Positions 35,311 to 47,728 of a stretch of DNA of 64,000 bases are shown piece after piece. Each line of letters opens with the position of its first letter. The first letter of the stretch is position 1. The DNA is taken from assembly GCA_900074885.1 (NCBI GenBank), contig FJUW01000022.1, positions 1 to 64,000 of the forward strand, given 5' to 3'. The notes under the pieces were generated by a model that was given only the letters and a program-made list of their open reading frames with translations, searched no databases and was not told the origin of the DNA. The stretch is from Rhynchosporium graminicola. Taxonomy: Eukaryota; Ascomycota; Leotiomycetes; Helotiales; Ploettnerulaceae. The translations under genes were made by a program, and so were the position numbers.

Positions 35311-36287
35311 GTTTGGTGTGACTGTGTCTTCGTATGTAGTTCAATATCCGGGAATAGGTTTTGGCCCTCTAGAGTGGTTGAATAGGTTGCCTTGTGTCAC
35401 CTGAAGGTTGCTGTCAGAGAACATGTGAGCAAGGCTGGAGATGCTGAGGCAGATTCATTGAATACCCGGTACGTACTTACCTTCTAGGTACAATAGGTAC
35501 GGGTAATGTGACGTACCCAGGTACCGATACTGTACTTATACCTAGAACCTCGAAAAGTCAGGAGGAAGCGTGTGATTCCCAGGAGCTTTGTAACCACTGA
35601 TGGTCTCAGAAACTATGAAGCAAACTACCTACACAAGAAATTCAATAAGGACGCAAGCTATACTTACTATAATAAAAGACTTCATATCCTTTACTTTCTG
35701 ACAAAAGAAACGAACGTCTACTTACAAGTCACGCTAACGAATGAAGCTGAAGTTCAACAGCCCTGATGATTTTAGCGTCCAAAGTCTTGGCAGATCTTTG
35801 TTATTTTTTGGGCTCGAAATCACAACCCCACCAAACCACAATAACACACGATACGATTCCTCGTTCTGGACCCCGCCTATCTCACACCACCTCACCTGTT
35901 GTCACTCCCATACCAACATTTTTCAACTCTGGTCCTGTATTCTGTTGATATACCACTTTTCTCTGCTGTAATTTCGCAGCTTTCGAATTATAAAGCCGTG
36001 AATCTATAACACTCCCGCATTCAGACAGCCAGCCGCTACACCGCGCCGATTCTGTGCGAAACAAAGGTCCGCCCTATACAATTTATTGAATTTCCCGAAA
36101 GATCACAGCACAATTCTGCCCAGAACAAGGGTTGTACGTCAGTGTCTGACACTATACAGCATTTGTCTTCGCATTCAGTTCCCAGATCGCGCCGCATTTT
36201 TCGTTGCACGCGAGGGACTCAGTTTCCATTCGCAAAACCAACGCCCTTCCCGCATTATTTGCAGTTGTGTGGGAGGAGCTCGAAAAG
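35311..36287. other. Divergent promoter region between sds23 and importin
   Basis: Both flanking start codons point away from this interval, so it contains both promoters. A GTAC/GGTAC-rich stretch of about 85 bp at 35466-35550 has many overlapping short palindromes. No coding sequence is supported. Confidence 0.55.
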
Positions 36288-39200
36288 ATGTCTGTCCTAC
36301 CTGTTGACGTGCATAATGAGCTTGCGCAGCTGCTTGATGCACTGCAGTCATCCGATAACGGTGTTCGATCGCAAGCAGAGGATCATTTGGCCAACAACTG
36401 GACTGCTTCGAGGCCCCAGGTGCTTCTGATGGGTCTCGTTGAACAGATTCAAGGTTCGAATGATCCAACAGTACGTTAGCTCAACTCTACCTAATTTCCG
36501 AGGCAATTTACTAATCCAATGTACTGTTGCAGACTCGCTCATTTGCTTCAGTTATCTTCCGTCGTATAGCATCGAAAGCTCGCAAGCTCCCAGATGAATC
36601 AACAGTCGAGACCTTCCTTTCTTTAGACCAGAACGACGGATACGCTGTCCGACAGAAGCTCCTGGAAGCCCTGGTAAATGAAACCACAAACAACGTCCGG
36701 AACAAGATAGGAGATGCCGTTGCAGAAATAGCTAGAGAGTATTCTGACAACAGTACGTTCCTGACTGGCTGTATAGCAGATAAATGGAGACTGACGGGGC
36801 GTAGAACAACAGTGGTCTGAGATTCTTGGTGTTCTTGCCACACTCAGTCTTTCAAAGGAAGTCGGACAACGTGATATCGCATTTAGGATATTTTCTACAA
36901 CCCCCGGCATCATTGAGAAGCAGCACGAGGATACAGTGCTCAAGGCCTTCACATCTGGATTTAAAGATGTTGATTCGGGCGTATGTCATGATGAATTATA
37001 TGGGCAATGAACACTCGCTGACATCCAGTAGGTTTGTCTATCTGCTATGGAGGCTTTTGCGGCATTTTTTAGAAGCATAAACAAAAAGTCGCAGCAAAAG
37101 TACTATGCTCTCATTCCCGAAGTTCTCAGCATCCTCCCTCCTTTGAAGGAAAAGCAAGAGTCCGAAGATCTGAGCAGAGCCATTGTGTCCCTGATAGATC
37201 TTGCTGAGGTTGCGCCAAAAATGTTCCGACCTCTCTTCCACAATTTGGTCCTGTTCAGCATCTCGGTGATCCAGGACAAAGAGCTTACCGACCAAGCTCG
37301 ACAAAATGCCCTTGAGCTCATGGCCACCTTTGCAGATTATGCCCCGGCAATGGTCAAGAAGGATGAAACATATACCACTGACATGATCACTCAATGCTTG
37401 AGCTTGATGACAGACATTGGCGCGGATGATGATGACGCGGCAGAATGGAACGCTTCTGATGATGTGAGTCCAAGATGAAACCAAGAGATAGGGCGGTACT
37501 GACCCGTTTTAGATGGACCCAGAGGAAAGTGACCTGAACCATGTTGCAGGAGAGCAGTGCATGGACCGACTGGCTAATAAGCTTGGAGGCCAAACTATCC
37601 TCGCGCCTACCTTCAGCTGGCTTCCAAGAATGATGAATTCGGATGCTTGGAGAGATCGTCACGCCGCTTTAATGGCCATCTCAGCTATATCCGAGGGCTG
37701 CAGAGAACTTATGATTGGTGAACTTAATCAGGTATTGGAACTTGTGGTTCCTGCTTTGAGAGATCCACATTCTCGGGTTCGATGGGCTGGGTGTAACGCT
37801 CTTGGACAGATGAGCACGGATTTCGCCGGCACCATGCAAGAGAAATATCACCAGATCGTTGTTCCGGCTATCGTCCCGGTTCTCGATTCCCCAGAACCTC
37901 GCGTTCAAGCACACGCAGCCGCTGCCTTGGTCAATTTCTGCGAGGAAGCCGAGAAGAGCATCTTGGAGCCATATCTTGACGACCTGCTTACCCACCTCTT
38001 CCAATTACTCCAAAGTCCCAAACGATATGTCCAGGAACAGGCATTGTCCACAATTGCAACTATTGCTGATTCAGCTGAAGCTGCATTCGCCAAGTATTAT
38101 GACACTCTCATGCCACTCTTGTTCAATGTTTTACAACAAGAGAATACAAAGGAGCTGCGACTACTCAGAGCAAAGGCTATGGAATGCGCCACACTTATCG
38201 CCCTCGCTGTCGGCAAGGAAAGACTTGGGCAGGACGCTATGAACTTGGTACAGGTTTTGGCCACCATCCAACAGGGAATCGTGGATGCCGATGATCCTCA
38301 AGCACAATATCTTATGCACTGCTGGGGTCGCATGTGTAGAGTTCTTAGCGTCGACTTCCTACCATTTCTACCAAGTGTCATGCCCCCTCTTATGGAGCTG
38401 GCCAGTGCCAAGGCTGATATTCAGCTCTTGGACGATGAAGAGCAAGTTGAGCAAGTCCAGCAAGAAGAGGGCTGGGAACTTGTGCCTCTGAAAGGCAAAG
38501 TCATCGGGATCAAGACAAGCACCCTTGATGATAAGCACATGGCAATCGAGCTCCTGGTCGTCTATGCCCAGGTGCTTGAAGGATCATTCGCTCCTTACGT
38601 TGCTGAGGTGATGGAGAAAATTGCCTTACCAGGTCTTGCCTTTTTCTTCCACGATCCTGTCCGTGTAGTCTCCGCCAAGTGCGTTCCACAACTGTTAAAC
38701 TCATACAAAAAGGCGTTCGGGAGCCCATCGGAACAACTCACTGGTCTTTGGAATGGTACAATCGTCAAACTCCTCGAGGTCCTCAGCGCTGAACCAGCTG
38801 TTGACACTCTTGCCGAGATGTATCAATGCTTCTATGAATCCGTCGAGGTAATGGGTAAGAATTGCCTAGATGCGCAGCATATGGAGACATTCATCGAATC
38901 GGCATTCTCAGCACTAGAAGACTACAAGGATCGTGTCGCCGGTAGAGCAGAAGAGCGATTGGAAGGCCAACAGGAGGAAGGTGAAGAGGAGTCTGAGGAT
39001 ATGATGTTCGCCATCGAAGATGATCAGACTCTCTTGTCTGACATGAACAAGGCATATCATTGCATCTTCAAAAATCATGGTGTCGCTTTCCTCAAAGCTT
39101 GGGAGCGTCTCCATGCTACCTACGAGCAATTCCTGAAGAGTTCAGACCCAACACAGCGACAATGGGGGCTCTGTATCATGGACGATGTCCTTGAGTTCTG

Positions 39201-39839
39201 TGGGGAACAGAGTTGGAACTATAAGGATGCTATCATCGAGCCTTTGGTTGCTGGATGCAGAGATACAGCCCCTGCAAACCGGCAGGCTGCTGCATATGGT
39301 ATCGGTGTCGCCGCACACAAGGGAGGTCCGCAATGGTCCGAGTTTTTGGCCCCGGCCGTTGAGCTTCTCTTCCAAGTCACGCAATTCCCTAATGCTCGAG
39401 GAGATGATGATATTTACGCAACAGAGAACGCTTGTGCAGCTATCGCCAAGGTCCTTCACTTCAATCCTTCAAGTTTACCTGACCAACAACAAGTTGTTGT
39501 GCAATGGATTGATACACTACCAGTCGTCAACGATGAAGAGGCCGCCCCATATGCGTATCTTTACCTTGCTCAACTCATTGAACAGTAAGATTGCGTACCT
39601 TCTACTTTAAGCTCATGACTAATGTTTGTAGACAAAATCCTGCCGTCATCACCCAAGCCGGAAAGGTCTTCGGTCTCATCGTCCAAGCTTTAGAAGCCGA
39701 GACACTTCAAGGACAGACAGCGACCCAAACAGTCGCGGCTGCAAAGATGTTGCTGCAGACAGCTGGCTTAGATCCGGCCCAAGTCCTGCAACAGTTCTCA
39801 CCCGAAACACAACAAAATGTCCGAGCTTATTTCGCGTAA
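36288..39839 (+). CDS. kap121: Importin beta-3 (Kap121/Pse1, IPO5 family)
   Basis: Six exons (36288-36470, 36533-36752, 36805-36980, 37032-37463, 37513-39584, 39632-39839) join in frame to 1096 aa, close to yeast Pse1/Kap121 (1089 aa). Introns are 47-62 nt. The protein is all-helical HEAT-repeat sequence: TRSFASVIFRRIASKARKLP near the N-terminus, WRDRHAALMAISAISEGC and RVRWAGCNALGQMSTDFAG in the middle, and an acidic EGQQEEGEEESEDM loop at about residue 815. It is a karyopherin that carries ribosomal proteins, histones and other cargoes through the nuclear pore in exchange for RanGTP. The start is the first ATG before the HEAT array and gives the conserved short N-terminus. No anomaly is seen; identity is high-confidence from full-length colinearity. 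Confidence 0.95.
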
Positions 39840-41261
39840 GAGGTTACTGCATGGCGGCTAGGTCTGAGGAGTTGTTGGGGATCTGAAGGATGGGAAGAAG
39901 CAACAAGATTGATGATAGAGCGATTTGATACCACCTTTCACTCAACCTGTCATTGTTCATTCCATTTGTCTTTGGAGTACGTCCGGGTGGACGTCATTTG
40001 GCATAGCGAGAGTTCGAGGCTATCTTCTGATAATAAGGACTGGGATTGCTTGCTTGTAGGTGGCGAAGCTTGCCAGCCTGGCCTGATTAGGACAGTCTGA
40101 GAAGCGACATGTTGACGTAGAAAATTACAATTATAATCACCCAATTGTATATTCGTTGTGTTTAATATGACATAATTACATTCGTGAATCAATACCGACA
40201 TTCCGAAACATATTATACCCAGGTATTCCATGGCCAAAAGAACCTCTACTACATCTAGCAAATCCCACATGGATTTGCAGTCAGATCTCAGTAATACTGA
40301 TATACCTTGCATCGACCATTGATGGCAATCTGGGGAATGCGATAATAAATCGATGTGAAACAAAGCTCAGAGCCGGGCTCGCAATACGGCACGAACGTGC
40401 GGGCGGCGCTGCCCAGGGCGGCCTCTACGCTACGCTTCATCTCTACAGGGGTGTTATATTATATGAAATTCATCCAACGCTCGACGTCTGCCGTGCCCAG
40501 TGCTTCTGGCCCACCCCTCCATAGTCCATAGGAGATATTATTGATTCCGTATCATCTTCTCTCCCTCCTCTGCCACCTCCTCTCACCATTATACAACCAC
40601 GCCTCGGTACATCGACGCGAACAAGTTCTTCATCCAACAAGGTTGCCTGCCTATCATCTCTCCTCACGGCTCCGTACTTTACGGGAGTCCCCAGGGTCTT
40701 GTAAGTACTTATACCAAAAGCCCGACCCAGCCCAGAGTTGCTGCTGTGTAACCATCGACGACTAGAGATGCCAACGAACGATCGGCCTATCATATACCTC
40801 ACAAGCCTTGATTGACACAAAGGCGCACCTTATCATTCAGTTGTGGCACTGGACTCTCGTCATATAAATCATTCTGGCTGGTGGTCGTTGCGGTGTTGAG
40901 TACATCGTGGGCACTTCTGCAGAGCTCTCCCGTCCGGCTCATCTTCAATCGCGTTGAACGAGGGACAGCACTTACTTTGACTGACTTCAATCGCTGTAGA
41001 CCGACAGCCTCGTTGCTGGGAAGCAGTACAAACCATTAAACGCAAGTCGACAAGTTCAAGTCTTCGAGTGGGGATATATTTGCGCGTTTTGGATCATCAT
41101 CTCTGGGGTAGAGCCAAAGAGTCAAGGAAGAGCGGTTACATGATAACGCAGTGCAACTATTCATACTCTTCGACGCATCCACGACGGTATATAGCAGACA
41201 CCCCCATGATTTCGCCTCCCATAGGAAACACACAGACGGTTGAGGAAGATAGTCCGAACAG
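39840..41261. other. wc-1 upstream region
   Basis: This 1.4-kb interval covers the importin 3' UTR and the promoter plus leader of wc-1. It includes a GC-rich patch at about 40375-40435 and a pyrimidine-rich stretch at 40555-40600. Short frames in both directions (e.g. 39950-40363, 40470-40820, 41036-41233) have no domain. Confidence 0.5.
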
Positions 41262-41276
41262 ATGATGGGACAATGA
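41262..41276 (+). promoter_or_regulatory. Minimal uORF whose stop overlaps the wc-1 start
   Basis: ATG ATG GGA CAA TGA reads from 41262 to 41276 in a different frame from wc-1. Its TGA overlaps the wc-1 ATG (41273-41275) as ATGA. Such an overlap could allow termination-reinitiation or leaky scanning. The wc-1 ATG has A at -3 while the first uORF ATG has C at -3, so leaky scanning is plausible. It matters only if the transcript begins upstream of 41262. Confidence 0.5.
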
Positions 41277-44200
41277 ACAACTTCTTCGGCACCCAGTATT
41301 CCCAGGAGGATTTGCAGCAGCGGCTGGCGCAGCGGAGGCGAAATGGACCCTCACGCTCAACAAGCATGACGATGATACCGCAGGCAGGCTCACCTGAAGA
41401 TCAAGATGGGGTCGATCTGTCGAGCATGATACCCCTTGGGGGTAGCAGTTTGGACGATATTATAATGCAAAACAACAAAGAAATGCAACGGCGGCAAAGT
41501 ATACCGCAGACTTACCGGTCCCAGGATATGGATCGCAGGGCCTCGATGATGGAGTTCGGGCCAGGTAATGGGTCTCTCGGTGGATATCAGTTTGGGCCGC
41601 AGACTACGGGATCAGGAAACTCGCAGGCTCACCTGCGAAGTCCATCTGGAGATGAAATGGCAATGGTCGGCGGGTACGGGGATATGTCTTCGGGAATTAG
41701 TATGTCTAACCAACACATGGGTTATTCATCTTCGATGCAGATGCACGATCCTTTGAGCATCAATACGAACTCTCAATACTCCGGGATGTCTACCGAAATG
41801 ATGCAGAATATGATGGGATACTCGCCGATGGGGATGGAGGGACTTTCAGAAGAGGATTCGAATGCCATGAACATGTTTTCTCCCACGGATTTTCAACAAA
41901 ATTTTGGAAATGGGAACATGGACGGGATGTCAGGCAACTTTATGATGCCGCCAAACATGTCGGATGGACTACCGGGCCAAACAGCGAATATGGGTAATGA
42001 AGATTCTAATGATATGGGATCCTTACCAGGTCTGGTAGTTACGGACAATGACACAGCCAACTCTCCCAGAGGCCTAGGTATGACTCAAAATGCACTCCTA
42101 TACAGCCCTTCAGTATCAACTGCTCAGCCTACCATCTCCAAACAAAATCCATCGTACAATCTACCACAAACTCCAGCGCCAGGTCCAGATGAATCACCAG
42201 CCATCGAGATTGGCCCAATCAAGGTTGAACCCTCAAATCCAGGGTTTAATGGGATTTATTCTTCTAGTGGCTTCGATATGCTGGGAGCTCTGATGAAGGT
42301 CGCAACGAGAAAGAACCCCGAGATTGATATTGGGAAAGTTGACATGTCCTGTGCCTTCGTTGTGTGTGATGCTTCACTCTACGATTGTCCGATCATTTAC
42401 GTTTCGGAAATATTTGAGCGATTGACGGGATACACGAGGCATCAGGTCAAAGGCCAGAATTGTCGATTTCTCCAGTCGCCCGAAGGAATCGTGCAGGCTG
42501 GCACACGCAGAGAGTTCGTGGATAATGACTCTGTTTACTACATAAAGAACAGAATAGGCGAAAAGAAAGAGGCGCAGCGGAGTCTGATCAATTATCGAAG
42601 AGGCGGCCAGCCGTTCATGAACTTATTGACAATGATACCAATTACTGGAGAGGACGACAAGGAGATCAGATATTATGTTGGATTCCAAGTTGATCTCGTC
42701 GAGAAACCCGGGGCAGTCGAGACTAAGAATGCAAGCGGATTATACACGGTGGACTACTCGCAAGGCCAGTTGCCTAGATATGTTTGGAACCCTCCTCAAG
42801 AGCGCCGGCACATGGATGGTGGTCAAACGATCAGTCGCGATGATGTTTCTACAGTGTTGAGTACTATCAACAATAACTCAGAGTCGGAGTTGACAAAGCG
42901 CATGTGGGACAAGGTTCTGCTAGAGAACACGGATGATGTTGTTCACGTTCTTTCGCTCAAGGGCCTGTTCCTTTACCTGTCACCTTCATGTAAGCATGTG
43001 CTCGAGTACGATGCATCGGAGCTTGTAGGGACTGCACTCTCGTCAGTATGTCATCCCAGTGACATCGTTCCTGTCACGCGAGAGCTGAAGGACACTTCGA
43101 CCGGAGCATCTGTCAATGTTGTGTTTCGAATACGGCGGAAGAAGAGCGGATACACCTGGTTTGAGAGCCATGGATCCTTGTGTGTAGAGCAGGGCAAGGG
43201 TCGGAAGTGTATCATTCTAGTAGGCAGGGAACGACCAGTGTACGCTCTTCATCGCCATGACATCGAAGCGGCTGGTGGCATCGGAGAAAACGAAATGTGG
43301 ACGAAGCTATCAACCTCGGGGATGTTCCTGTTCGTATCGTCAAATGTGCGCACTCTCCTGGACCGTTCGTCAGAGAATCTCGTTGGTACCAGTATTCAAG
43401 CTCTGATGCGTGCTGAATCAAGAATTGAATTTGGTCGTTCTCTGGACAGAGCCAGAACTGGAAAACGGGTCAGTCATAAGCACGAGATACTGAACAAAAG
43501 AGGTCTGGTGTTACAGGCGCAGACTACCTTGTATCCTGGTGATGCTTCTGAGGGGCAAAAGCCAACTTTTCTCGTTGCGCAGACTAGGTTATTAAAGTCT
43601 TCTACGCGCCAGGTTGCTCCTGCTCATGGCACTCATGTGTCCAAATCGTTAAGCCCTGTTCAACGAGTGGATGGACCTCCGGATGAAGCGACAACTCTCA
43701 TCCAAAAATCGGCCTTCACAGATAACCTTAGCCAAGAGATGACTACTACAGCTAGGACAGGTGCATCTATATCAACAGTAGCCAATACCGGAGTTATCTC
43801 TCAAGCAGGGGGGTCAGGCTTACCAATAGGATCGCAAGATCTCGCATTAGCATCAGAAGACAACATCTTTGACGAGCTAAAGACAACCCGCTGCACAAGC
43901 TGGCAATTCGAGCTGCGTCAAATGGAGAAGAGTAACAGATTACTAGCCGAAGAGTTGGCGGCCCTATTGTCCAGCAAGAAGAAGCGCAAAAGGCGGAAAG
44001 GTGCAGGACACCCTCATCGCGACTGTGTCAATTGCCACACTCGAGTCACCCCGGAATGGCGACGAGGACCAAGCGGACAGAGAGATCTATGCAACAGCTG
44101 TGGATTGAGATATGCTAAACAGGTGAGTCGCAGTAATTCTGAGAACAGCGGCACCCTGCGGCAAGCTGGGCAAGGCTGGTCACCGTCGGAGTCCTCCACG

Positions 44201-45024
44201 GAGCGAAGTTAATGCCATTTGGCTCGCAATACACACCTACGCACAATATTTGGGCGCTTCTTTGCTTTTCTTTGCGCGGTATCGAAGAACTCTTCGACAA
44301 GGATCAGAAGCGTACAAAGCTATTTTGAGAAGTCAATACGATGCAAGATGCCGTATTCATTCGAAAGCAAGTAACGACAACTGAAGCGCTGGGTGCGTCT
44401 ACACTTATATCTACACCATATTGCATCTCTCTATCTTACGACTCGTTCATGTGTATCCCGCCCCTCACCAGTCACCCTCATCGCCGTCTATACTGTTCTG
44501 CTCTTCTGTAAATGTTAGCATTCTACGTTTTGTATTCCTGTCTCTCTCCAACTCACCATCGCTACATTTCTCACCAGTCTAAATCCTACATTTTTGCATG
44601 TCGAAAGCCGTGCTAACACCTCGACCACTAGGAGGGTCGAGTTTCACCCCGCAACTCTTCACCACGCACTTCCGCTCGCGGCGGCTACAATAACAATAAC
44701 ACCACCATCAAAGACCCATCCAATCCCAAAGCACCCACATCCCACTCCTCAGCCTCTCCCGCAGCCTCCTCGCCTCTACACAAAGAAATCTCACAATCGA
44801 AATCGCAAGTCGTGAATAATAATAGTAATCTAAACTTCGACTCCAAAGCCTATGGCAATATGAAAGGGGAAGCGGGGGCGGCGCTGACAGCGAAGGCGGG
44901 TGGAAGGAGTACGGTGGAGTCTATGCCAGTTCATCAGAGGAGTCTAGGTTTTCGGGGTGGTGGGGAGAGGAGGATCACGAAAATTGATGAGAGTGATGAG
45001 GGGGTAGTGGAAGTAGGGGGTTGA
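41273..45024 (+). CDS. wc-1: White Collar-1 blue-light receptor and GATA factor
   Basis: Exon 1 (41273-44122) and exon 2 (44632-45024) give 1080 aa. Met at 41273 is the first in-frame ATG after a TAG at 41222. Residues 1-330 are Met/Gly/Ser/Asn-rich and disordered, without a long polyglutamine run. The LOV domain (about 361-475) has GQNCRFLQ with the flavin-adduct Cys at about residue 397. Two PAS domains follow (about 551-650 and 673-780). A basic KKKRKRRKG nuclear signal (about 902) precedes a GATA zinc finger C918-x2-C921-x18-C940-x2-C943 (CVNCHTRVTPEWRRGPSG). Exon 2 supplies EGRVSPRNSSPRTSARGG and a low-complexity tail. With WC-2 the protein forms the light-activated White Collar complex driving light and clock genes. 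The 509-nt intron right after the finger is much longer than others here; its acceptor has a GCTAAC branch point. Confidence 0.95.
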
Positions 45025-45680
45025 GAATTTTGCAGTCAAATGTGATCTGGTGAGATTTATGGCTGTATGGGAGTTGATGCGGGCTACACGGACAGGTATG
45101 ATGAGGAGATGGCGGCATAGACGTCTTGGTTTGCTGCGCTTTGGATGGCGTGGCAGAGCATGTGAGATGAATCTGGGGTCTAGGTGATTTCCCCTTGGCG
45201 AGATATTGTGTTTTTGAACGAGTGGGTGGTCGCTCAGTCGGATTTTGATAGCGTTTTCTGAGTTAAGAGGGAGCTTTGGTGTGATCATCTCACAATCAAC
45301 ACATTTAAACTTATACACCTATTGTTAACAATCTATCCTTGCTGACAACTCCTTTGTTTCCCTCTACCTCATTGAGTTATGTGTCCTACTTCACTTTTAA
45401 TCCCTTCTAACTAAGCTTATTTCAGCGTCACCTGCATCAAGCATAAACTATCTCAGGGCATGACCTCACAAGAAAAACTTTTACACACATTCACGCCAAG
45501 ATACTATTTTCATCAGAAAATCAAATACAACAGTGAGATATCTTCATGACATTAATATGCTACTCATGTGAGAGTCTTGTAATATATTTCGTGACAAGAT
45601 GCGACAACATGTGTTAACCGAGATCAACCACCAGAATTGCGACGGAAGGAATCCCACTATTTGATATTGAATTCTCATAA
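45025..45680. other. Convergent 3' region
   Basis: The 656 bp between the wc-1 stop and the transporter stop, read convergently, should hold both 3' UTRs. It is AT-leaning with no coding frame; one frame at 44944-45318 is antisense to the wc-1 tail. Confidence 0.5.
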
Positions 45681-47728
45681 TCATAACACCAGTCCCCCAT
45701 TCTGCTTATGCTCCGACAGCTTAAAGTTCTTGATCATCATAATCCAAATAATACACGGCAACAGCGTCACCAAACCCGTAATAACCATCAACCTCTGCGT
45801 ATCTCCATACGCCTCCACAACCGCCTGTCGCACCGGACTATCCCACTCATAACTCAACTGCGTCACCAGACTCGCGTAAATTTTCATCGTCTCATTCTTC
45901 ATGTCCGCCGGGAGATACTGCTCGATTTTTCCAGGAAGTGTCTGTGTCCAGATAGCGCCTGAGATGGCCATGCCGATGGAGCCGCCGAGAGAAGTGATCA
46001 TGCCGAGGAGAGCGAGAGACACGGCTACGTTCTCGTGCGGAACGGCGTTCATGGCTGCTAGTTGTTCGCCCAGTACGAATGCGGCGCCGCAGATTGCAGC
46101 GAATATTTCGACCATGACGAGGAGAGCGATTTGGGTGCTGGGTTGGCAGAAATGGATCATCAGACCTGTCATGAGAACCTGGACGGAGAAAGCGGCGAGG
46201 AGAACCCATCTAAATCGGTCGGTGCGGCGGATAATACTACCTGTTGTTAGGTGCTTGCTAGATTGAGTGGAAGAGTTTATCTTACAGAGCAATGATAGGT
46301 CCCATTGTGCAAGAGACAATGTTGAAGATATTCGTGATATAACCAGCCTTAGAGACTGAAAGCTGGAACACAACCTGTAGGTATGAGGAGAAATACATCT
46401 TATACGAGCTGTGGATAGCAGTAAGTGCGGATCAGATGGTATTCAAGCATGCCACTTACTAGAAACTGATCCAGAGATTTCCTCCAAGCAAGCAAGCGCC
46501 GACCACGGACCGGTTCGTGAGAAGGTGGAAGGGGAAGAATGTCTTGGGAGTGAGAAATTTCTCCCAGAGGGCGAAGGCAACCAGTAGTACGGCACCGAAA
46601 ATGATCATGCAAATGATCATGGGTGACTTCCAGCCTTGTCCTTGATATGCGGCTAGACTGAATGGTAGCAAGAGCAGTGAGAATCCTCCGCAGATGAGAA
46701 GGAGACCGACGACTGATATGATTAGAACTCGTGTGATTTTTCGCGATTATCGGGAAAAATACCGTCGAACTCAACCAACCAGAAAACAACAGAATGCGGT
46801 GCACTTCTTCCAGATTTCTCCTTGACGATGATTTCTTGTCCTCTGGCCCGACGGGTCATTATGACGAAGATAGTCCAGAAAGGAATGCACATCAACGGCG
46901 TAATGATAGCAAATGCACCGTACCCCCAACGCCAAGTGCTATGATCGAGGAAAGCCTGTCCAAGAGATGGACCTGCGAAAGTGTTGCTGATATACGGAGT
47001 AGTGGTAAATGCGAAAAGAAGTGCACGATTCTTCATGCTGCTCGTATCTGCAATGAAGACGTTCATAACATATGCGATGCCGTTCATACCTGTCCAGTAA
47101 AAAACCTGTGCTGCGGCGTAGGTTTGGACATTCCGGCATATTCCCATCAGGACCAGTGCTATGAGGAGAACGAGGTTAGCATCAAACTACTAGGTTGGGA
47201 ATGGGGAATTACCAAGTACAACGAAAACCAACATCAAGAGAAGCCCTTGAGGTCGGCCAACGACATCAATGAATCTCGCCAGTGGCAGTTTCGAGACACC
47301 TCCAACAATATTGGCTACGACACCAGTGATTGCAGTCAAGCCATGAAGCATGAAAGAACTGGTGACATAAGGCGTCCACGACAAATTTGATTGCTGCTGG
47401 AGAGAGTCCGTGAAGAAGATGAGCCAGATGCCTTGCAACATGTTAGTCTACATCACATTGTGGCAACATTTTGAAGCACTTCTCAAAGAGCCTTACAATG
47501 CATAGGCCGTATTCATCCATGGCTTGGTCCAAACCAAAGTTATGGCTTCCATCTGCCGTACTCCTGCAGGAGTAGTAGAAGCCACCGGTTTCGACTCTTC
47601 ATCTTCATAGTTGACCGATGGTACTTTGACATCAATAGTGTCCTTCAGTTCCGTTGCGTTTGCTTGAAAGGTAGCCGTTGTCTAATAGACGTGAGCTTCA
47701 GAGACATTCTTCTCGAGAGCAGTGTTCA
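45681..47728 (-). CDS. Siderophore-type MFS transporter (5' end possibly broken)
   Basis: Exons 47728-47497, 47431-47213, 47158-46763, 46712-46460, 46408-46286 and 46236-45681 encode about 590 aa with about 14 hydrophobic spans. Family landmarks are GVRQMEAITLVWTK, SLQQQSNLSWTPYVTSSF, VANIVGGVSKLPLARFIDV, TYAAAQVFYWTGMNGIAYV, RARGQEIIVKEKSGR and GACLLGGNLWISFYSYKMYF. The family imports Fe3+-siderophores across the plasma membrane. The last five exons keep frame with 49-54 nt introns. The 5' end is odd: from ATG 47728 a TAG comes at codon 16 (47682-47684), and the first intron (donor GTAAGG at 47496) joins one base out of phase with the next exon. Either the first exon is misplaced or this allele or assembly carries lesions. 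A GATA site lies upstream. Confidence 0.8.

Noticed and set aside
37681..39459. Numerous antisense and off-frame ORFs over importin beta-3
   Set aside because: They are shadows of the conserved plus-strand coding frame.
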